A DNA stretch of 64,000 nt from Chlorops oryzae (GCA_020466095.1 CM035807.1:23461243-23525242), one strand, 5' to 3'; positions 11,396-25,858 are shown, counted from the stretch's first letter. Made by a program: numbers and translations. Notes: a model not told the origin generated them from the sequence alone.

Positions 11396-14300
11396 TAATA
11401 AATTTTATTAAAGGAAAAAAAAACGATAAAAAAATCCTTATTAATACACAATATTCACGTTGACTACATCTCGAATGCACTTAAGCGATAGTTTTTCACT
11501 TCCCAACGTGCAATATCCTGATAAAGTCTAGTCAGAATAAATGGAAAAACGAAATAAAAAAAAAAAAAAAAAACAAACCCCCCCGAAATGTGTAAAACGT
11601 TAATGTACCTTTGTATAAACAAGAGCAACGAGGAGGAGCGAGAATTGAAAAAATGAAAATAATTGAAATCAATGCAAATAAAACAGCAGGCGCCACTAAC
11701 ATGCCTCCAGGCACAATATGCATTTTCGCTCGTTTAGTACGTAATCTGACGGAAATCCTTTAATCCTCTTCACTGTGACAGCAAAATTAAAGGCACACGA
11801 ACGAGAACAAACGACCGATAGACTGTCGAGTGAACGAGCGAACATAGTCATTCAATGAACATACATACATAGAGGGAGAGCGGGAGAAGGAGAGGTGGAA
11901 AAATATGAATAGCTTTGATAGGTACATACTTCAGCTTTGGCTTCAGTTTTAGCTTCAGCTTCGACAACGGCTTCAACTTTGCCTTCGACTTCATCATCAA
12001 CTGGCAGTTGCCGGCGTAAAAATGAATTTGAAGAGAGGAGGGCACCCCCGTTGTGGTAGGCACTTCAATTGCCTTTCATCAGCATTGCTTATTGGCATTA
12101 TAATTCACAGTTGTGCTGTTGTGTATTTCGCTAGCAGCACACTGCCGATAAAGCCGATAGAACACTGTGTGTGTTTTGTCACTGTACAAATGTCAAATAG
12201 TTTGACAGGGTTGTGATGTTCCTCTTCTATATGCCGCCGTATGCTGTCTGCGGCATCGTGTGCGCAAGGATTTAAGAGTTCACAGTGACTACAGTCAAAC
12301 GCAATTAGCACTTGATCTTTATTGAAGAGCGTAAGGAATACATACATAACTACAAGGGAAAGGGTTATTTTTTGAAAGAAATTATTGTAATTTGGTCTCT
12401 AGATTTTGTCGTTGTTTTTCTTTTTCCTTTTTCTTTCGTCTTTGCCTCCTCGGAGAGGTTCTACTTAGGGATGGAAGTTTGATGGGATCAATTCTTTGAA
12501 ACTCTCGCTCTCAATTGGTCTTTCCTCAATTTGTTTTACATTTAATGTTTTTGCTATTTAAAAGGTTAAAGGATAACCCCTCGAATGGGCATCCTTTTAA
12601 GCCATTGACTTTTCTTTAAAGAATTTACCAAGTCCTTCCGTTCGAATGACTTCGACGTTCGACGAGGGACGAATATATTTTGAATTAAATTCGTAAAAGG
12701 TTCAATGCAGATTTTCCTTGATTTTCCAAAGGACTCTTGTTGAAGATTATTTCCTATTTTTGTTTTTTTTTTTTCATTTCAAAAATCCGTACTTTCATTG
12801 TGACAGATAAATAGAGAGCAACCGCTGCATGAAATCCCTAATCCAATTGACGCTGAATGCACCAAAAAAGAAAAAAAAAACATCCTTCCTTCGTCGTCTT
12901 ATTTTTTTATCGTCCGAACAATTCAAAATAATTGCAACAGATTTCCGTTGAAATTGATTTTGACAGAAGGTTAATAAGTTTATGTAGCGCGGCACTTGCT
13001 GTGCGTATTATATTTCCTACGCATGTAAACGTCTGCAGGCGCACACGCACTTGCACGCACTTAGCGGTCCATTAACAATTTAACGCCCAACTGCGTTTCA
13101 CCCGAATCGGCGGTGCTGTAAGTCTCGCGCTGCTTTCTCGTCCGCCCAGGGCGGGCTGAATGCAATATGAACAGCGCGAACGCAATCGACAGGAGTTTAT
13201 CACGAGCGAAATCAAACGAAATGCTCGAATTTCCAAAATTAAAGATAAAAATCAATGCTGAATGGAATAAATGGAATAATAAAAAGAAACTAAAGAAAAA
13301 AACTGAAAAAGAAAAAAATGCGAGGGAAAATCTAGATCATCAGCAAAGTGGAAAACTTCTGCATATGTGGAAAAAAAAAACATATATATATATTAAGTAA
13401 GGAATAACATTCTCGTGTTTTTGTCGCCTTGCTTTGAGGGATGAAGTCGCATAGGAAAGTGGAACAAATAAGCGAGCGATTTTTATTGTTGTTGTTGTAT
13501 TTTTTGTTTTGCTCTATTGCTGCATTTCAATATTGTTTGGCATGTTTGAAAATATGTTGCACCACTTGCACCGCTGCCGCCGCTGCTGCTGCTATTACAG
13601 CCGCGCGAATTTCAATTGAATGCATTGCTTATCACTTCTTCGACTGCCATAAATCACTGTCAAATGTCATTGGCATTTTTGTTGATTCCAGTCTTCTTTC
13701 TTTTGCTTCTAAGTTTTTCCTTTTTATTGTTGTTCATAGATTTTGGTTTTATGTGCTATATTTTTTTTTTCATTTTTTTTCTGCTATTGTTGTATATTTT
13801 TTATATTGCATCGTAAAATGTTGTTGCTCTGCGGTATCAAAACACCTTGCCGTATGCCGTCTTCCTCCCAACTCATGAGCTCACGATTTCAGTATAATAC
13901 ATGCGCGCTCTTTAGCCCGACTTCGCAACTTCGTGGTTTATTTACGAGTATTATCTGTCGCAAATGTCATATGATTATCGACTTGCAGTGATAAATGATG
14001 CTAGCTCTGTCTTCCCCCCCCCTTAAATAGTACGAGGGATGGTTTTAAAGACAAATGCTTCGGATTTTTCCTCTTGGCGAGGGGGAAATTTGATTTATGC
14101 AGTCAATTTTTTTTCTTGAAGTCCACGTACAGCGTACTTGTCTAGGCAAAATTTTTTTCGTCTCTTAGAACAAGAGATCCTTTTTGTTTTGGCATGTTCC
14201 TCTCTATAGAGAGTGGATCATAATTCTCGATGCTATCATTCTTCTTTATCCTATCGATAGGTTATTCCCTTGCCCATTAGAGAGCCTTCTAAGATCCTCA

Positions 14301-14861
14301 ACTTTTTCCGTGCTCTTAAAAAAGTCAAAAAACCTCTTTAAGGGGTAAGTTGGGCACTCCGCTTTGTCAAATTGAGTCATCCCAACCACGTGTGCTAACT
14401 AAGAGTCGCTTTCCCTTGAAATTATTATTACTATCGCTTTCTACCCGCCTTTCTACTTCTCTGCTCCCTCCTCTTCAACCACATGTGCTTCAATTACGCG
14501 GTCGTTTGAGAATATCCCAGTCTTCCGCGAAAACCGCTCACCTACATATAACTTGCAAATGCGTGCAGTGTGTGCAGCGTGCCAGCGTGCCACACTTACG
14601 TGATTGACATGTTTTGCAGTTTAACCACTTGCTCGCGATTTCTTGGTGCATCAGTCAAAGGGAGCCGTCACTCCGAAGGCTCTTCATGCACTTTCATTCA
14701 TTTAGCTGAGCTCGAAAAAAGCACAGAAAAAGAGGAAGGAAAGGAGGGAGAAAGGAAAAAAAAAACCGAAATCCAAAAAATAAATGAAAACAAAAAGAAG
14801 GTCGCAGAGCAGCCAGCAAACCCGATTTTATGTCATTGTCATCCTTTTCGTCATCCAGCGG

Positions 14862-14958
14862 CAACAATGACAATGAAGGCAACAACAACAATAACAACGA
14901 CGACGACAACGAAAACGGTAAGAACATCTATGTCTACAACAACAATGACAAAAACAAT
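14862..14958. repeat. AAC/GAC trinucleotide-rich tract
   Basis: Imperfect AAC, GAC and AAT units. The Thr-rich plus-strand frame and Val-rich minus-strand frame through it are repeat translations. Confidence 0.7.
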
Positions 14959-15125
14959 CCTGAGGGAAAATCGGAAGTGGCTCTTCACTTTAGCTACTTC
15001 CGCTAGTAGCAGTAGCAGCAGCAGCAGGAGTACAATCAAAGTGAAAGTGCTTCCCGTTGGATGTTGCGCTTGTCCCTTTACAGTATCGCAACGTTGTTGC
15101 TAATGCACTGACGTCGACATGGTAT

Positions 15126-15150
15126 GGTTTGGTTTGGTTTGGTTTGGTTT
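15126..15150. repeat. (GGTTT)5 pentanucleotide repeat
   Basis: Five perfect GGTTT units, with degenerate GGTAT and GGGAA units on the right. The reverse strand reads AAACC. Confidence 0.9.
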
Positions 15151-17030
15151 GGTATGGGAAGGCACGGTACGCCCTCAATGCGTTGCGGTTGTTACGGTGT
15201 TATATCACCAAACCCCAATTCGAAATGAGTTGCGGTCTTTGTCGGCATCGCTGTTATCCTTTCTTTGCTATGGTTTCTCCTTTCCGTTCCGTTCTTCTGT
15301 TACGTTACGTTCAGTTCCGTTTCGTCATTTTGTATCGCTATTCGTTGCGCCCTTTGCATTTTCTGGGTCGTCGTGCGGTGCTTTCGCTGTCTCCTCGCAA
15401 TCGTCGTCATGTCATTTATATACATACATACATACCTACCTTATATCGCTGTCATTATAATTGCCATATTTGTTGTTGTTGCGATTTCGTCGTGCATGGA
15501 TATAGGGTTTTATTGTCATGATGTATCATCGCTCTTGCAGTCGTGGCAGAAATTTGAAATTCATCTTTTGTTCATAATTTTTATTGCGTTCGTCGCAAAT
15601 TAGTTTCGGTTTCATTTGATTCACGTTCTCTTCGTTTCGAACAACGGACGTTACGACGGTGGTAAATCATCCCCGCTAGTCATTTTTGGCAGAAGGCACG
15701 AAATTTTGTAATTGTCTGTATGATTGCCGAGGGTGACGCTTTGCTGCAGCAACATTTGTTGCACATGATGCAAGGGTGCATCTTCCGTCCGCAATGCAAC
15801 GCAACGCAAAGGTAGGTGGTGTAATGTTCCTGCGTGTCCTGGAAGGCGATGAAAATTGAACCTGATTTGTTTTTTTTTTTTTGAAGGTGGTGGTGTCTTA
15901 TGAATATATGATGATATGAATATAAGTTTATAAATAAGTACAAATTTTTATGTATTGAAAAAAGACTTGGCGTGCAGACACATGTTTCGTTACAGATTGT
16001 ATGAAAGAAACGATGATTGCTTGAGCTCAAAAAAAAGGATATCCATTTGTCTCTTCATTATCAACATACAATTTTACTTTCATAGACGTTTTATCTCAAA
16101 ATAGACTTCATTAATTTTTTTTGCACCCATTTTTTATTTTAGCACCGATTTATTTATAATGCTGGCATTACACTTGTTGCCAACCAAAAGCCAACTCGCC
16201 CGAGACGCTGGCGACTCTAATTTTCATTCATAGAAAAAGGTGTGCGTTATACAATTTTTTGAGCGATGGACAATCAGTTTAAGGCAGGAATAAAATTAAA
16301 TTCGTCAATGTTGCCAGTTTATCCGGTTATTATTATTGTTATCTTATTCTAGTGCCTGACCTTTTTTTCGCAACATACTTAGAATAGCTCAGCAGGAAAC
16401 TTGCTAAAGAAAACTGGACACTCTTTGGGATGACAATGATAATGCTCCTTAATTTTGGTTTTATGTGAGGAATGCTAATTAACGTTCCATAATTACAAGT
16501 CACACACACACAAATCACAGACAGACAAGCAAGGTGCCCCGCCATGTCATGGTGAAAGATCCTTTGATAAGCAACAGACTTGAAGTAGCCTTTTTATGAG
16601 CTATAAAGCAGAAATGTTAAACCGCTGTTTAAGTTTCGAAGTTCGAAGTTAACAGTTCCTTATCAATTCTTATCAAAGTAAAATATTCGGAGTAAATCGT
16701 GGTGAATTTCATCGAAGAGAATCCTAGCGCTTTGCTCTTTTGAAAGTGTCTCTCAGAGAAGCAATGTTTCGATTTCAATTAATGCGAAACGCTCTCACTC
16801 TTTCTCTCTTCTTATCACAACATTGCGAAGAGCGGAGCGTGCAGGTCACAGATCCTAGCAGCAGGTGCACGGTGCTCCTGTGCTCCGTTGTAGCCGCCCT
16901 GCTCAAGTGAGATTAGCTTGGCATATTCGAGTTCATTCACAAAACCACTTAACAGTAACTTATGTAAGTTGTACGTGCGAATTTTGTGCCCCACTGTTTC
17001 GATTCCACAGCGTTCCGAAGAGATAAGAGT

Positions 17031-17830
17031 TTTGTTTTGTTCCTTCAAAGCTCGTCGCTCAACCGTAGCCTGGCCTGGCCTGCCTTGGCTGGCTGGCTGA
17101 CAGGCAGTCGTGAACGTAGCACACGAATTGGCTTGACTCGTTGTTGGTCGTCGCCTGTGACTGTGTTGGTGGTGGTGGCAGTAGCAGCAATAGCAGCAGC
17201 AGCAGCAGTGCCGGAAATGGAACGACGAACGTTCGAAACGAATAATTCATTTTGCGAAAAAACGAAGGCAACTCAGTTTCGTGTTTGTTGTGAGCTCGTA
17301 AGGATGTGCCTCGTTGTGCATAGCCGGTATGTCGCGTTAGGTCAGCAAAAACTAAGAGTCCGCTTAATTTCGCCTCGAGTGAACGAATCGTAAGTGCAGT
17401 GCGGTGCATCTGTGCCGCGAAGCGCCTTTAAAGTCGCGAGTGCGATTTTAATTTGGAAAGTGAAAAGCTCAGAAAAAGCAAAAAAAAAAAATAATTTTAT
17501 AATAAATTAAAACAAAGTTTTTTTTGCGAAAATTTTTTAAAAAAGAACATCGACGAAATTGTGTAACATGTGCTTGCGCCTGAAAACATACTATTGTTTT
17601 TCTTAGCAAGCGACAGCACTCAACTCCCAAAACGCTATATGCAAAGGTGAAATTTTTGTAAATGCAATTGGAGAAATCCCCGCTGAAACATAAAACATCA
17701 AGCAAAAAAAAATATATATATAATAAAAAATAAAAAAAATTAAAAACAAGAAAGTGAAATTTGAAAATGTAATAAAAAGGTGCAGTGCGAATAAAATTTC
17801 AAACTTTATTGCTGCATTAAAACTTGGCAG
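17031..17830 (+). promoter_or_regulatory. Possible promoter and non-coding first exon
   Basis: This is a more GC-rich segment (about 17040-17450) in an AT-rich setting. It contains a consensus-like splice donor GTAAGT at 17390-17395 and is followed by A-rich sequence like that of many dipteran 5' leaders. No TATA box or clear initiator could be fixed, and no long open frame with domain-like content is present (the 17-kb frames on both strands are repeat or shadow frames). If it is a first exon, the candidate exon at 30037-30583 could be its partner about 12.6 kb away; that link is inference. It could equally be an enhancer or a remnant. Confidence 0.25.
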
Positions 17831-19385
17831 CATATTTTTAGGTTAGCCCATAAAATGCAAACGTAATTATAAATTATTTTGCGTGTATTTCATTTGTGCA
17901 GCGTTCATTCATTAACTTCTCACGTACTTCGGATGTGGACGCCTACATCCGTTGTGTTGCTGTGTACGAACGGCCGAATGGGTTTGTTGCCTGCCTGACT
18001 GTGCGCCTAAGGTTCGACTAGCTTTTTCATTGGGATTCGAATGCCCAGTGGGCTTCATTTCGCTTTTGAATATATCTCGCATGTTTGCCTGAAATAAACT
18101 AATTTGCAGTGCTTTAGCTGCTAAAAGTATGCTGAATGAAATCTTTATTCCGTTTTGTTCTGCTTTATTTTCGCCTCGCTTGCATGCGAAATGAATGACC
18201 TGGTACAATGTATTTACTCAAGAAACCGTCGCTTCTCGTTTGCTTGCTTCTAGCCAGCTCCTTTTTCTTATTCTTTTTCTTCACAATTTTTTTTTTTATT
18301 TCTATTAATTTTTCTTATTTTGCTTTCTACAACGAGGTCCTCGCAATTAACTGTTATTAATTCTTTTTTTCTCATTTTCTTTTTCCGCTTTCCTTAAGGA
18401 CTGCCTTATTTTCTAGATCACAATTCTATTTCTGGCGCAATTTGGTTCACTGCTTTATTTTGCTTTGCCTCACACGCGTCTTCTGCGCCTTGTCTTTGAA
18501 TTTCGGTGCTCGTAATCGTAATTTTCATCACCGCAGCCACTTAATATTTTGTGGGCTTTCGGCGTTTGTTTTTGTTATTTCCACGCCTTGGTTGGCTTGA
18601 TGATGTTATAGCGCAGTAGTTTCTTGCTAGTTTGGTGGTTCCCCTGTTTGCATTTCTACTTTTCTATTCTATTTATTTTTCTTCCTTTATTTTTGTGCCA
18701 TTCCGCCTCATGATTTCAATTATCATTGCCTGTGTACACAGTTTTTGGTAAAGCTGTTTTTTATCTAACACTTTCGTATTTTTCTTATTTTTTTATAAAT
18801 TCTTTCTACCAGTTGACCCATTTGAGGGAATATATATATTTTACTGCTTTGTTTTTGTGCTTCATGCTGAAATTTCTTTGCGCCTTAGTATATGCTTTAT
18901 TTTTTGTAATGTGTATTTTTATTACTCTTTAGATTTAATTTATTAAGTTGAGCTGGTATTTTTTTTTATGAAGACAGCGAAACTTTTCCGTTTGGGGGAA
19001 GAATATGTTTAATCTTTTTTTCTTATATATTACTTTTTGGTTTTTATTACCTACAAATAAATATGCATGTGATAATGGTATAATAGAGATGATTAAAATT
19101 GTAGAAATATTTTTTTTTTGCTGGAGTTAAACACCATTTTAATTTAAAATCATATTGTAATATTCCTAGCATATATAGAATAAGAATAAATATTTAAATT
19201 CAGCACCAAAAAGTTAAAACTGTGAATACTTGTAAAAATAAAAAAATTCTTGTAGGTATTGCAATATTTCCGTAGAGCTTAAAAACCTTGCTTAATGTAT
19301 TTGTTATGGCAATACCTAGAAAAAAGAATGCACGATAAATATTTGCAATATTTACGGGTACGCTTTTATGTGTTAAAATTTAATT
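17831..19385. other. T-rich non-coding stretch
   Basis: Long T-rich runs with short Phe/Leu-rich frames. No gene or transposon end seen. At about 19197-19220 there is one copy of a motif beginning AATTCAGCACC that recurs near 34.8, 35.2 and 39.7 kb. Confidence 0.5.
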
Positions 19386-19393
19386 GGTATAAC

Positions 19394-19634
19394 CAGGGCT
19401 CGGATTGTGTTGCAATTATAAATTTAAAGCATACCTTGAGGAAAAAAGTTTTCTTACCAAAGTTTTGCGAATAAGTTTAGCGAAGTTGAACTTCAAACCG
19501 CTTTTGTAACTTAAAAAAAAAATTCATATTGAAGTTAAAAATCGATTTGAATGCTTACATTATGTGAGATGATCAAAATTTTTACTCCGTAAAGTATGCT
19601 TTAAATTTATAAATGCAACAAAATCCGAGCCTTG
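19394..19634. mobile_element. hAT-like miniature element, copy 1
   Basis: A 241-bp element. Left end CAGGGCTCGGATTGTGTTGC; reverse complement of right end CAAGGCTCGGATTTTGTTGC. The inverted similarity continues inward through TTTATAAATTTAAAGCATAC. Flanking octamers GGTATAAC (19386-19393) and GTAATAAC (19635-19642) agree at six of eight positions, and an 8-bp duplication with CAGGG ends is the hAT pattern. It has no coding capacity. Two related copies lie at 25859-26100 and about 39838-40066. Confidence 0.75.
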
Positions 19635-19642
19635 GTAATAAC

Positions 19643-22600
19643 ATTCTACAGGTAGCTTTGCTTAGTTTTTTTTTTAAATTTAATATTTGAAAAAAAAAAA
19701 TTTTTTTTAAATTGTTGAAAATTGTCTAAAAAATTTTATAAGTGCTTAACTGTTTGGATAAAAAAAGGCAAGAATAGTGATTCGGCCTACAAAGCCAATT
19801 TCGAAAATGTTTGTCTTTCTATCTGTGTTAATTAATTACATCTCATTGATGCCAAGCTTTTGTTCCTATCTTCCACAGTCCTTAAATGTCCTTAAGGTAT
19901 TTTATTTTAGACCAATTTTTAAAAATATCCTAGCTCGGACATTAATAAAGATATATTGATGGTTGAAAAGGCCAAATATAGAAAATTTTTGAAAAGAAAA
20001 AACCCAATTATGTTTCAGGCGATTTTGTCAAAACTAATATCTGTGGCAAACAGCAATAACAGCTTTAGTAATTAATTGCAGCTTTGAGAAAAAGCGCTTT
20101 AAAGGTTTGCAATTCGTATGCCTTCCCATGTTGAATGGAATTTTATTTTTTGAATAACTTTTTTTCTAATTATGGTAGGGAGTCAAGATTTTGCTGGAGT
20201 AAATGTTGCTGTGAAAGGAATTTAATGGCACCAGTAACTTATTTTGAGCATAAGTCGACTTAAGCGGTTATTGCTTATTGCCACAGATATATTTGTCCCG
20301 GCATGAATATTTTTTCAGGCAATGTTTTTGTTGGTCCAGAAACGAGACAATCTTACAAAAATGCGCGAAAATGGAGTTTTATACCAAGATTAGCTGTAAT
20401 AAGTTTCATTACACTCAACCATCTATGTATAACATTTTTAGAAATCGCAAAATTAAAAAAATGTTGCATACTTCTCGGGTATACGTATGATTATGTGATT
20501 ATGAATGACCGAAAAATCGCATTCTAGGAAATTTTTCATTTAAATTTTTTCGCATAATCATTGTTTTCTCTTCAGGAAAAGACCCACCAGTCATTGAGAG
20601 TGGATTCCTGTCTTAAAAGTTGATTAGCAAAGATTGAAACATTCTGTAGCGCATCTCTTGGGGTAAAATGTGGAATTAAATATTTTCTTGAAGATTTATT
20701 CATATACCATACATATACGAAAAATTTTCGCCACTTTTTCTCGGCTCTCATCATCATCATCATCAAATCTACTAAAGAAACTATTCGAATTAAATCCTGA
20801 ATCACTTTCAACTTTTTTTTATCTCGCTGCAATAACATTTCTGAGGAAAAGCACCTCATGCATATATAAAAAAAAAAACACTTTGCTCTCAAGAAGCATC
20901 CCTCACGTCCAGGTTATTACCAACTTAATGCGTCGTCAGTGTCAGTTAAAAGCATTCCTGTTTACCTCCATACTTCATCCGCCCGAACTCTAAAACTCTA
21001 AAAGTCGCAAATCCCTCCTGCTAACTCAGCATTGTTTGCTAAGCTTCAGATTACATTAAGCTCATTTACAAATTCCACAACACGGCAGTGGGAATCCGAA
21101 ACTCGACTTTCCGCTTGACCTTCGCACGTATGAATTGGCGGAAGCACCACTCACTCACACCCACAAATGCGCACGACGCACAAAGTGAATTCTGATATTT
21201 TGCGGATTGCGAGTCGATTGCTTAAAAGTTTCGATTAAAAAGAAAAAATAAATAAAATAAAAGGAGTCTCTCGAAATTCCCCCGCAAAAACACACAGTAA
21301 ACCGAAAAACGAAAACCGTAAACCGAACACCGAAAGCCAAAAACATTTTTTAATATTCCAAACACAAACGGAAATATTGAAATTTGAAATTTCATTTCTG
21401 CTTGACGAGAGCTTAACAACAGAAAACTAAGCAAAGAAAATAAGAATGCAAGAAGGAGAGCGAAACGAGGAATGAGGAAAATGGGAAAAACTGAAATAAT
21501 CTCGAGACGTGCTTCTTAAAATTGCCTCAGGTTTCGAGAATGGAAATAAAAGAAAGAAAAAAAAAAAAAAAAACAATAAGAAAAAATAAAGAGGAAAAAC
21601 TTTTCATTGTTTGTCAACACTTAATAAAAAGATATGCAATCGTTTCGTGGGCTGGACATCGGGTCGTTGGTGGTGCGGTTGGGAAAGGGTGAAAATTTTC
21701 TGAGCTAAGTAGAAATCGTTGTGGAAAAGGTAAACACCGGAAGTAGGCAGGCTATACAGCAGGATCTTTGATACTTTCAAGTGATTCTTGAACCCGAAAA
21801 AGGTTTCCTCTCAGCTCTCTTTTGCTCTTCCCGTTGGGTCCTTAGTTTCTTCGTTGCTTCGTTATTATTATTATTATTTTTTTTATTGCTTCCTCTTCAT
21901 TTTCGAAAATCTATGGAAGTTAAACAGTAATTTGAAGAATTTGTTGCACGTGCCTAAATTGTAAACTTTTGTAAACAATAAATCCGTAGAACGATACCAC
22001 GTCCGACAAGTTGCTGCTGCTGTGGCAGGCATTGTGGACCGTCGTTGGTTCGAAAGGATGGGGGCAGTTCACTTTTGAGTTGAGACAGTGAGCAGCAGGT
22101 AGGAAAGAAAACATATTGCCTCGAACATATTTTCCGAATACACTTGGAAAGAAAATTTATATTTTCATTTGCTTTATTACCGTTCCATAAATTTATTTCT
22201 TTAAAATGAAGTACCCAAAAGTTATGAGGTCCTTTTGAGCGTGTTAATGAGAAGAACTAATTATTTTTAATGATTCAGTGGAGACGGGTATTTAAATGTC
22301 ATTCCATCTCTCATTTGTTTCTTTAAAAAAATTTTTTTTTTTTTTGTGTCATTATTTCATCTTAAAAATTCCCCGAAATATCCTTAAGACGGACCCCCAT
22401 AAATAAACTGACATTCATAAATAGCACAATAATTGTGCGTTGTGTGTTTCGAAGCGTAGGCATTACATGATATTATTTCAAGTGTACAGAGGCCATCACG
22501 GCATGCCCTATAAAAATATTTGTATAAATAGAAAATCATATTTTCGAAGAGGCTTTATTTTATTAAGGAAATTCAACTGCTGTTGACCCTTGGAAAACAC

Positions 22601-25600
22601 TTATTCTTCCATTTTGGGTCTCTTGAGCGATACATATGTACATATGTATATACATATATGGTTTGTTGTGCGCGCTGGCCCTCCTATATTGCATGTGTGG
22701 CCATGCATATATGTAAAGTCGAGACCATTGTTGTTTGTTTGTCCCTTGAGGTTGTGCGCACATAATTGCAAAATGTCCCCCAAGGTCCAAGTGTTAAGAA
22801 GTGTGGAGCAATAAAAACTGCCAGAAAATAATGTGATATCCTGCCATTAGTGTATGTGAGCAGCATAAAGCAAACCTAAATGGCAGCGCTGGACCAACAA
22901 GACGTGGAAATATAGTAAAAGTGTTGCTGCTACTGCTATTGGTCTGTCCCTAGTATCTCGTCTTTTTTTAAATTTTTATTTTTTTATTTTTTTTATTTTG
23001 AACCATTGAAATTACGAAATGGCAAGAACGGCACAACGCCGCTCGACACGAGCACAGGATGAAACGTGCAGCAAACAAAAGATTGAATTGGTGAAATAAG
23101 GAAAAATTGAAAGGCGTAAGCTAAGCTAAGGAGAAGGAAAAAAGACTACAAAAAATAAGAAAAATATAAAAGCAAAAAAAAGAAAAAGAGGTGCATGCCT
23201 CCTCAGGGTGTAAGCGTGGCGTCGCATTGTGGTAGTAGGTTTGCCTCTTGCTGCTTGCAGCAATTACATTTATTGTTGTTTGAGTAGTTGCGTCAGCAAT
23301 TGTTGCTGGCTTAAGGTGAAGTTGCTGCTTTAAGTTTTTTTTTTATCCCTACACGGAGTAAAGTTGTCTAAAAGAACTCGTGAGAGGAGAAGATATATGT
23401 ATTATGGCACTCTCCTCTTTTAAGAGATTCATGTGTGGGCGATTGAATTGGATAATACAGATAATGAATCCCAACTCTTCTGAGGTCCAAGAATTTTCCC
23501 CCCATGGCCATAAAAGAAAACCTAGAATAATTTCTCCAACACAATAAATTTTTACGTTAATAAGTTCCCTGAAGTATGCTACGAATCCTTCTACTTTTCT
23601 TTTTATTTTTCACCACTTGAACTCTTTAAGAACGTTTTGGCCGTTTTTTCTCGGTGTATTTGCAATGTCATCGGACCAGAGGAACACTATTACGAACGTG
23701 TGCTGCATAATAGTCGAGTCGAGCGCGTCGTCTTGATTTTATGACACTACATAGTGCGCCACGATGGCTTTTCGTACGCGTCTTATTCTCGGTCTCTTAT
23801 GCTCTCGACTTGGCCTGGCCTGGCCTGGCTTATTCTATTAGGGTTTTATTTTATTTATCCAGCGACGTTTAGAGAATGCCTGAAGAAGTTGCATTGCCGT
23901 TGTTATTGCACTTGTCGTTTTTGTGTGAACGAAAAGATTGGGTTTTTTTCTTCTATTTTTCCCTATTTTTTTTTAAATATTTATTTGCTTTTGCGCCCAT
24001 GTGTCTTATTGTTGTGTTTGTCAGCTGCAACACCTTGAACATCAACTCCTCGCCGTTATCGTTGTCGTTGTCTTCGTCATGAACATCATCGGCATCATCG
24101 GGCATCATCATTTCTATCATCAACGCTGTTGTTAACCTCTTCGTGGCTGTTTCTTCTTCTGGCACCTCGACGGCACTCGCCGGTGTGTTGACAACTTCAC
24201 TGGCGTCGTTGTAATCGTACAGGCTTCAATTGCCATACATGCTTTCTCGTTTGCTTTATTGTTTGTCGTTTTTTCTGTTTCTTTTTAGATGCATGTCTTG
24301 TCATGTCACTTCAGCTGTTGTTGTTCGTTATTCTTTTCATCCGTAGGTTGCTGCTGTTGCTGCTCATCCACATGTGAGGTTCGCTCTCAGCATAGACACA
24401 CCATGCATGTGGTCAAAAGAGCTGATAAATAAATAGTAGTGGGATTTTAGGGTTTTTAAGTTTAAGGTTTTTGATATGGTTTAAACGAAACTTTATAAAA
24501 AGAATTAAAATTTTCCTTCAATTTATTTTTAATATTCTTTCTTTCTTACTACTTTGGGAGCGCCATTGAGTTTCGCTTTTGTTGCAAATTTCTCTTTCTC
24601 GTTTTTTCATCTTTCCTGATCAAGTTGTTCTTCGCTGTTTTCGTGCTTAGAATTGTGCTTCCGCATTTGTAACTTCCTTAACTAAAAGCTCTGTACTTTT
24701 ATGTCTAGAATATTTTCCTTCCTCCTTTTCCTATTATCATCGTATTTATTTATTTATTTTATTTTTATTTTTTTGCTGCCGCTTTGCTTGGAATTAGTCG
24801 ATTTTTATTATTTTCTTGCAGTTGTCCGGCAACGTCTGCTTTGTGTAAGTGCCTTAGCCTTTTTTCTTATGATATTCCCCTTTTCGCTTTTATTTATTGA
24901 AAAATTCGCTGATGTTTTTATTTTTCTTTCCTTTTCTAAGTTTTTTCTCGTACTTAATCTTCGTCATTTTTCTTATAAGGAAGTTCTTCACAATTTGTTT
25001 TTTGTTTGTTTTGTTTTGCAAGTATCTTTATTTTATCGTCTCGTTGTTGTCGTCCTCGTTGTTGCTGTTGCTTGTAGTTCTTAAGTAGCATGTCTGTGTT
25101 TTGTACCGTTATCTTACATAACTCTTCTTCTTGTTTAGCCTTCTCTTAATTGTTGCCGTTCTGGGTGTCATATTTACGTTACTAATCGGGCAATGGCTTC
25201 TGTCGCTTGTCTTGATGTACTAGATTGCAACCTCTTAAAGAAAAGATGATGGGGAAGGGGTTGGTGTGGGCGGGGGATAGGGAATACAAGGTTTAACTCT
25301 CGTGCAGTAAAATTATAGTACAATGAACATTTTTAGTTTACACAAGAAAAGTAAATACTGAGTACTTTTATGGTTGAGGAGCATAATAGCGTTATAATGA
25401 GTGTGCCGATTAATTGGCAAGGACTTTGGCATGGAGTATATGAGAAGTAATGGTAATGAAGGAAAAGAAGAAAAAAAAGAAAACGAAAATGAAAATGTGG
25501 GAAGAAGAAAGAGAAGAAAACTTTCATTAGTAAATTGGATTTTTGAAGAAAAAAAAAAAACTCCAATATGAAGATATTTGGGAACATCGATTGATCAGTA

Positions 25601-25850
25601 AAACCGTTATTTCTTCATAAAAAACTCTCGAGAGAAAAAACATAATTTTTTTATGATCCTAAAAGTATACAGACTAATTTTTTAATCAATGAAACTTAAA
25701 AAGTTTTGATTTTGTCGGCCTTCAATTATGTTTTGTGAAGGAAAAAGACTAGCGGTGTTGAAGTGGCTCACAATTACTTTATTTCGGTTAATTTTATTAG
25801 CCATCCATAGGGATTGTACATTTAATAAGTACTCCAACACTGTGAGTTGT
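19643..25850. other. Non-coding stretch without a recognisable gene
   Basis: AT-rich with several A or T runs, short TATG/CATA repeats (for example about 22630-22660) and an ATC-rich segment at about 24075-24122. Open frames are short or of biased composition. No transposon end pair was found. Confidence 0.5.
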
Positions 25851-25858
25851 GCGATGAT

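Larger units (their letters stand above)
11398..17030. other. Non-coding stretch without a confirmed gene
   Basis: It contains A/T runs, a CAA/GAC-type trinucleotide-rich tract (about 14862-14958) and a GGTTT array at 15126-15150. The frames at 13441-13991 and 14570-15603 translate T-rich or trinucleotide repeats and show no domain pattern. No transposon ends were recognised. Confidence 0.5.

Noticed and set aside
13441..13991. Overlapping Phe/Leu/Cys-rich frames with membrane-like stretches
   Set aside because: T-rich and trinucleotide repeats produce hydrophobic codons in three frames; no splice or start support.
14570..15603. Thr-, Ser- and Val-rich frames on both strands
   Set aside because: They follow AAC/GAC and GGTTT repeats and simple T-rich DNA.
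16986..17409. Open frames of 135 (plus) and 116 (minus) codons
   Set aside because: They overlap on opposite strands in a GC-richer patch with GCA repeats; neither shows domain-like sequence. The region is kept only as a possible promoter or leader.
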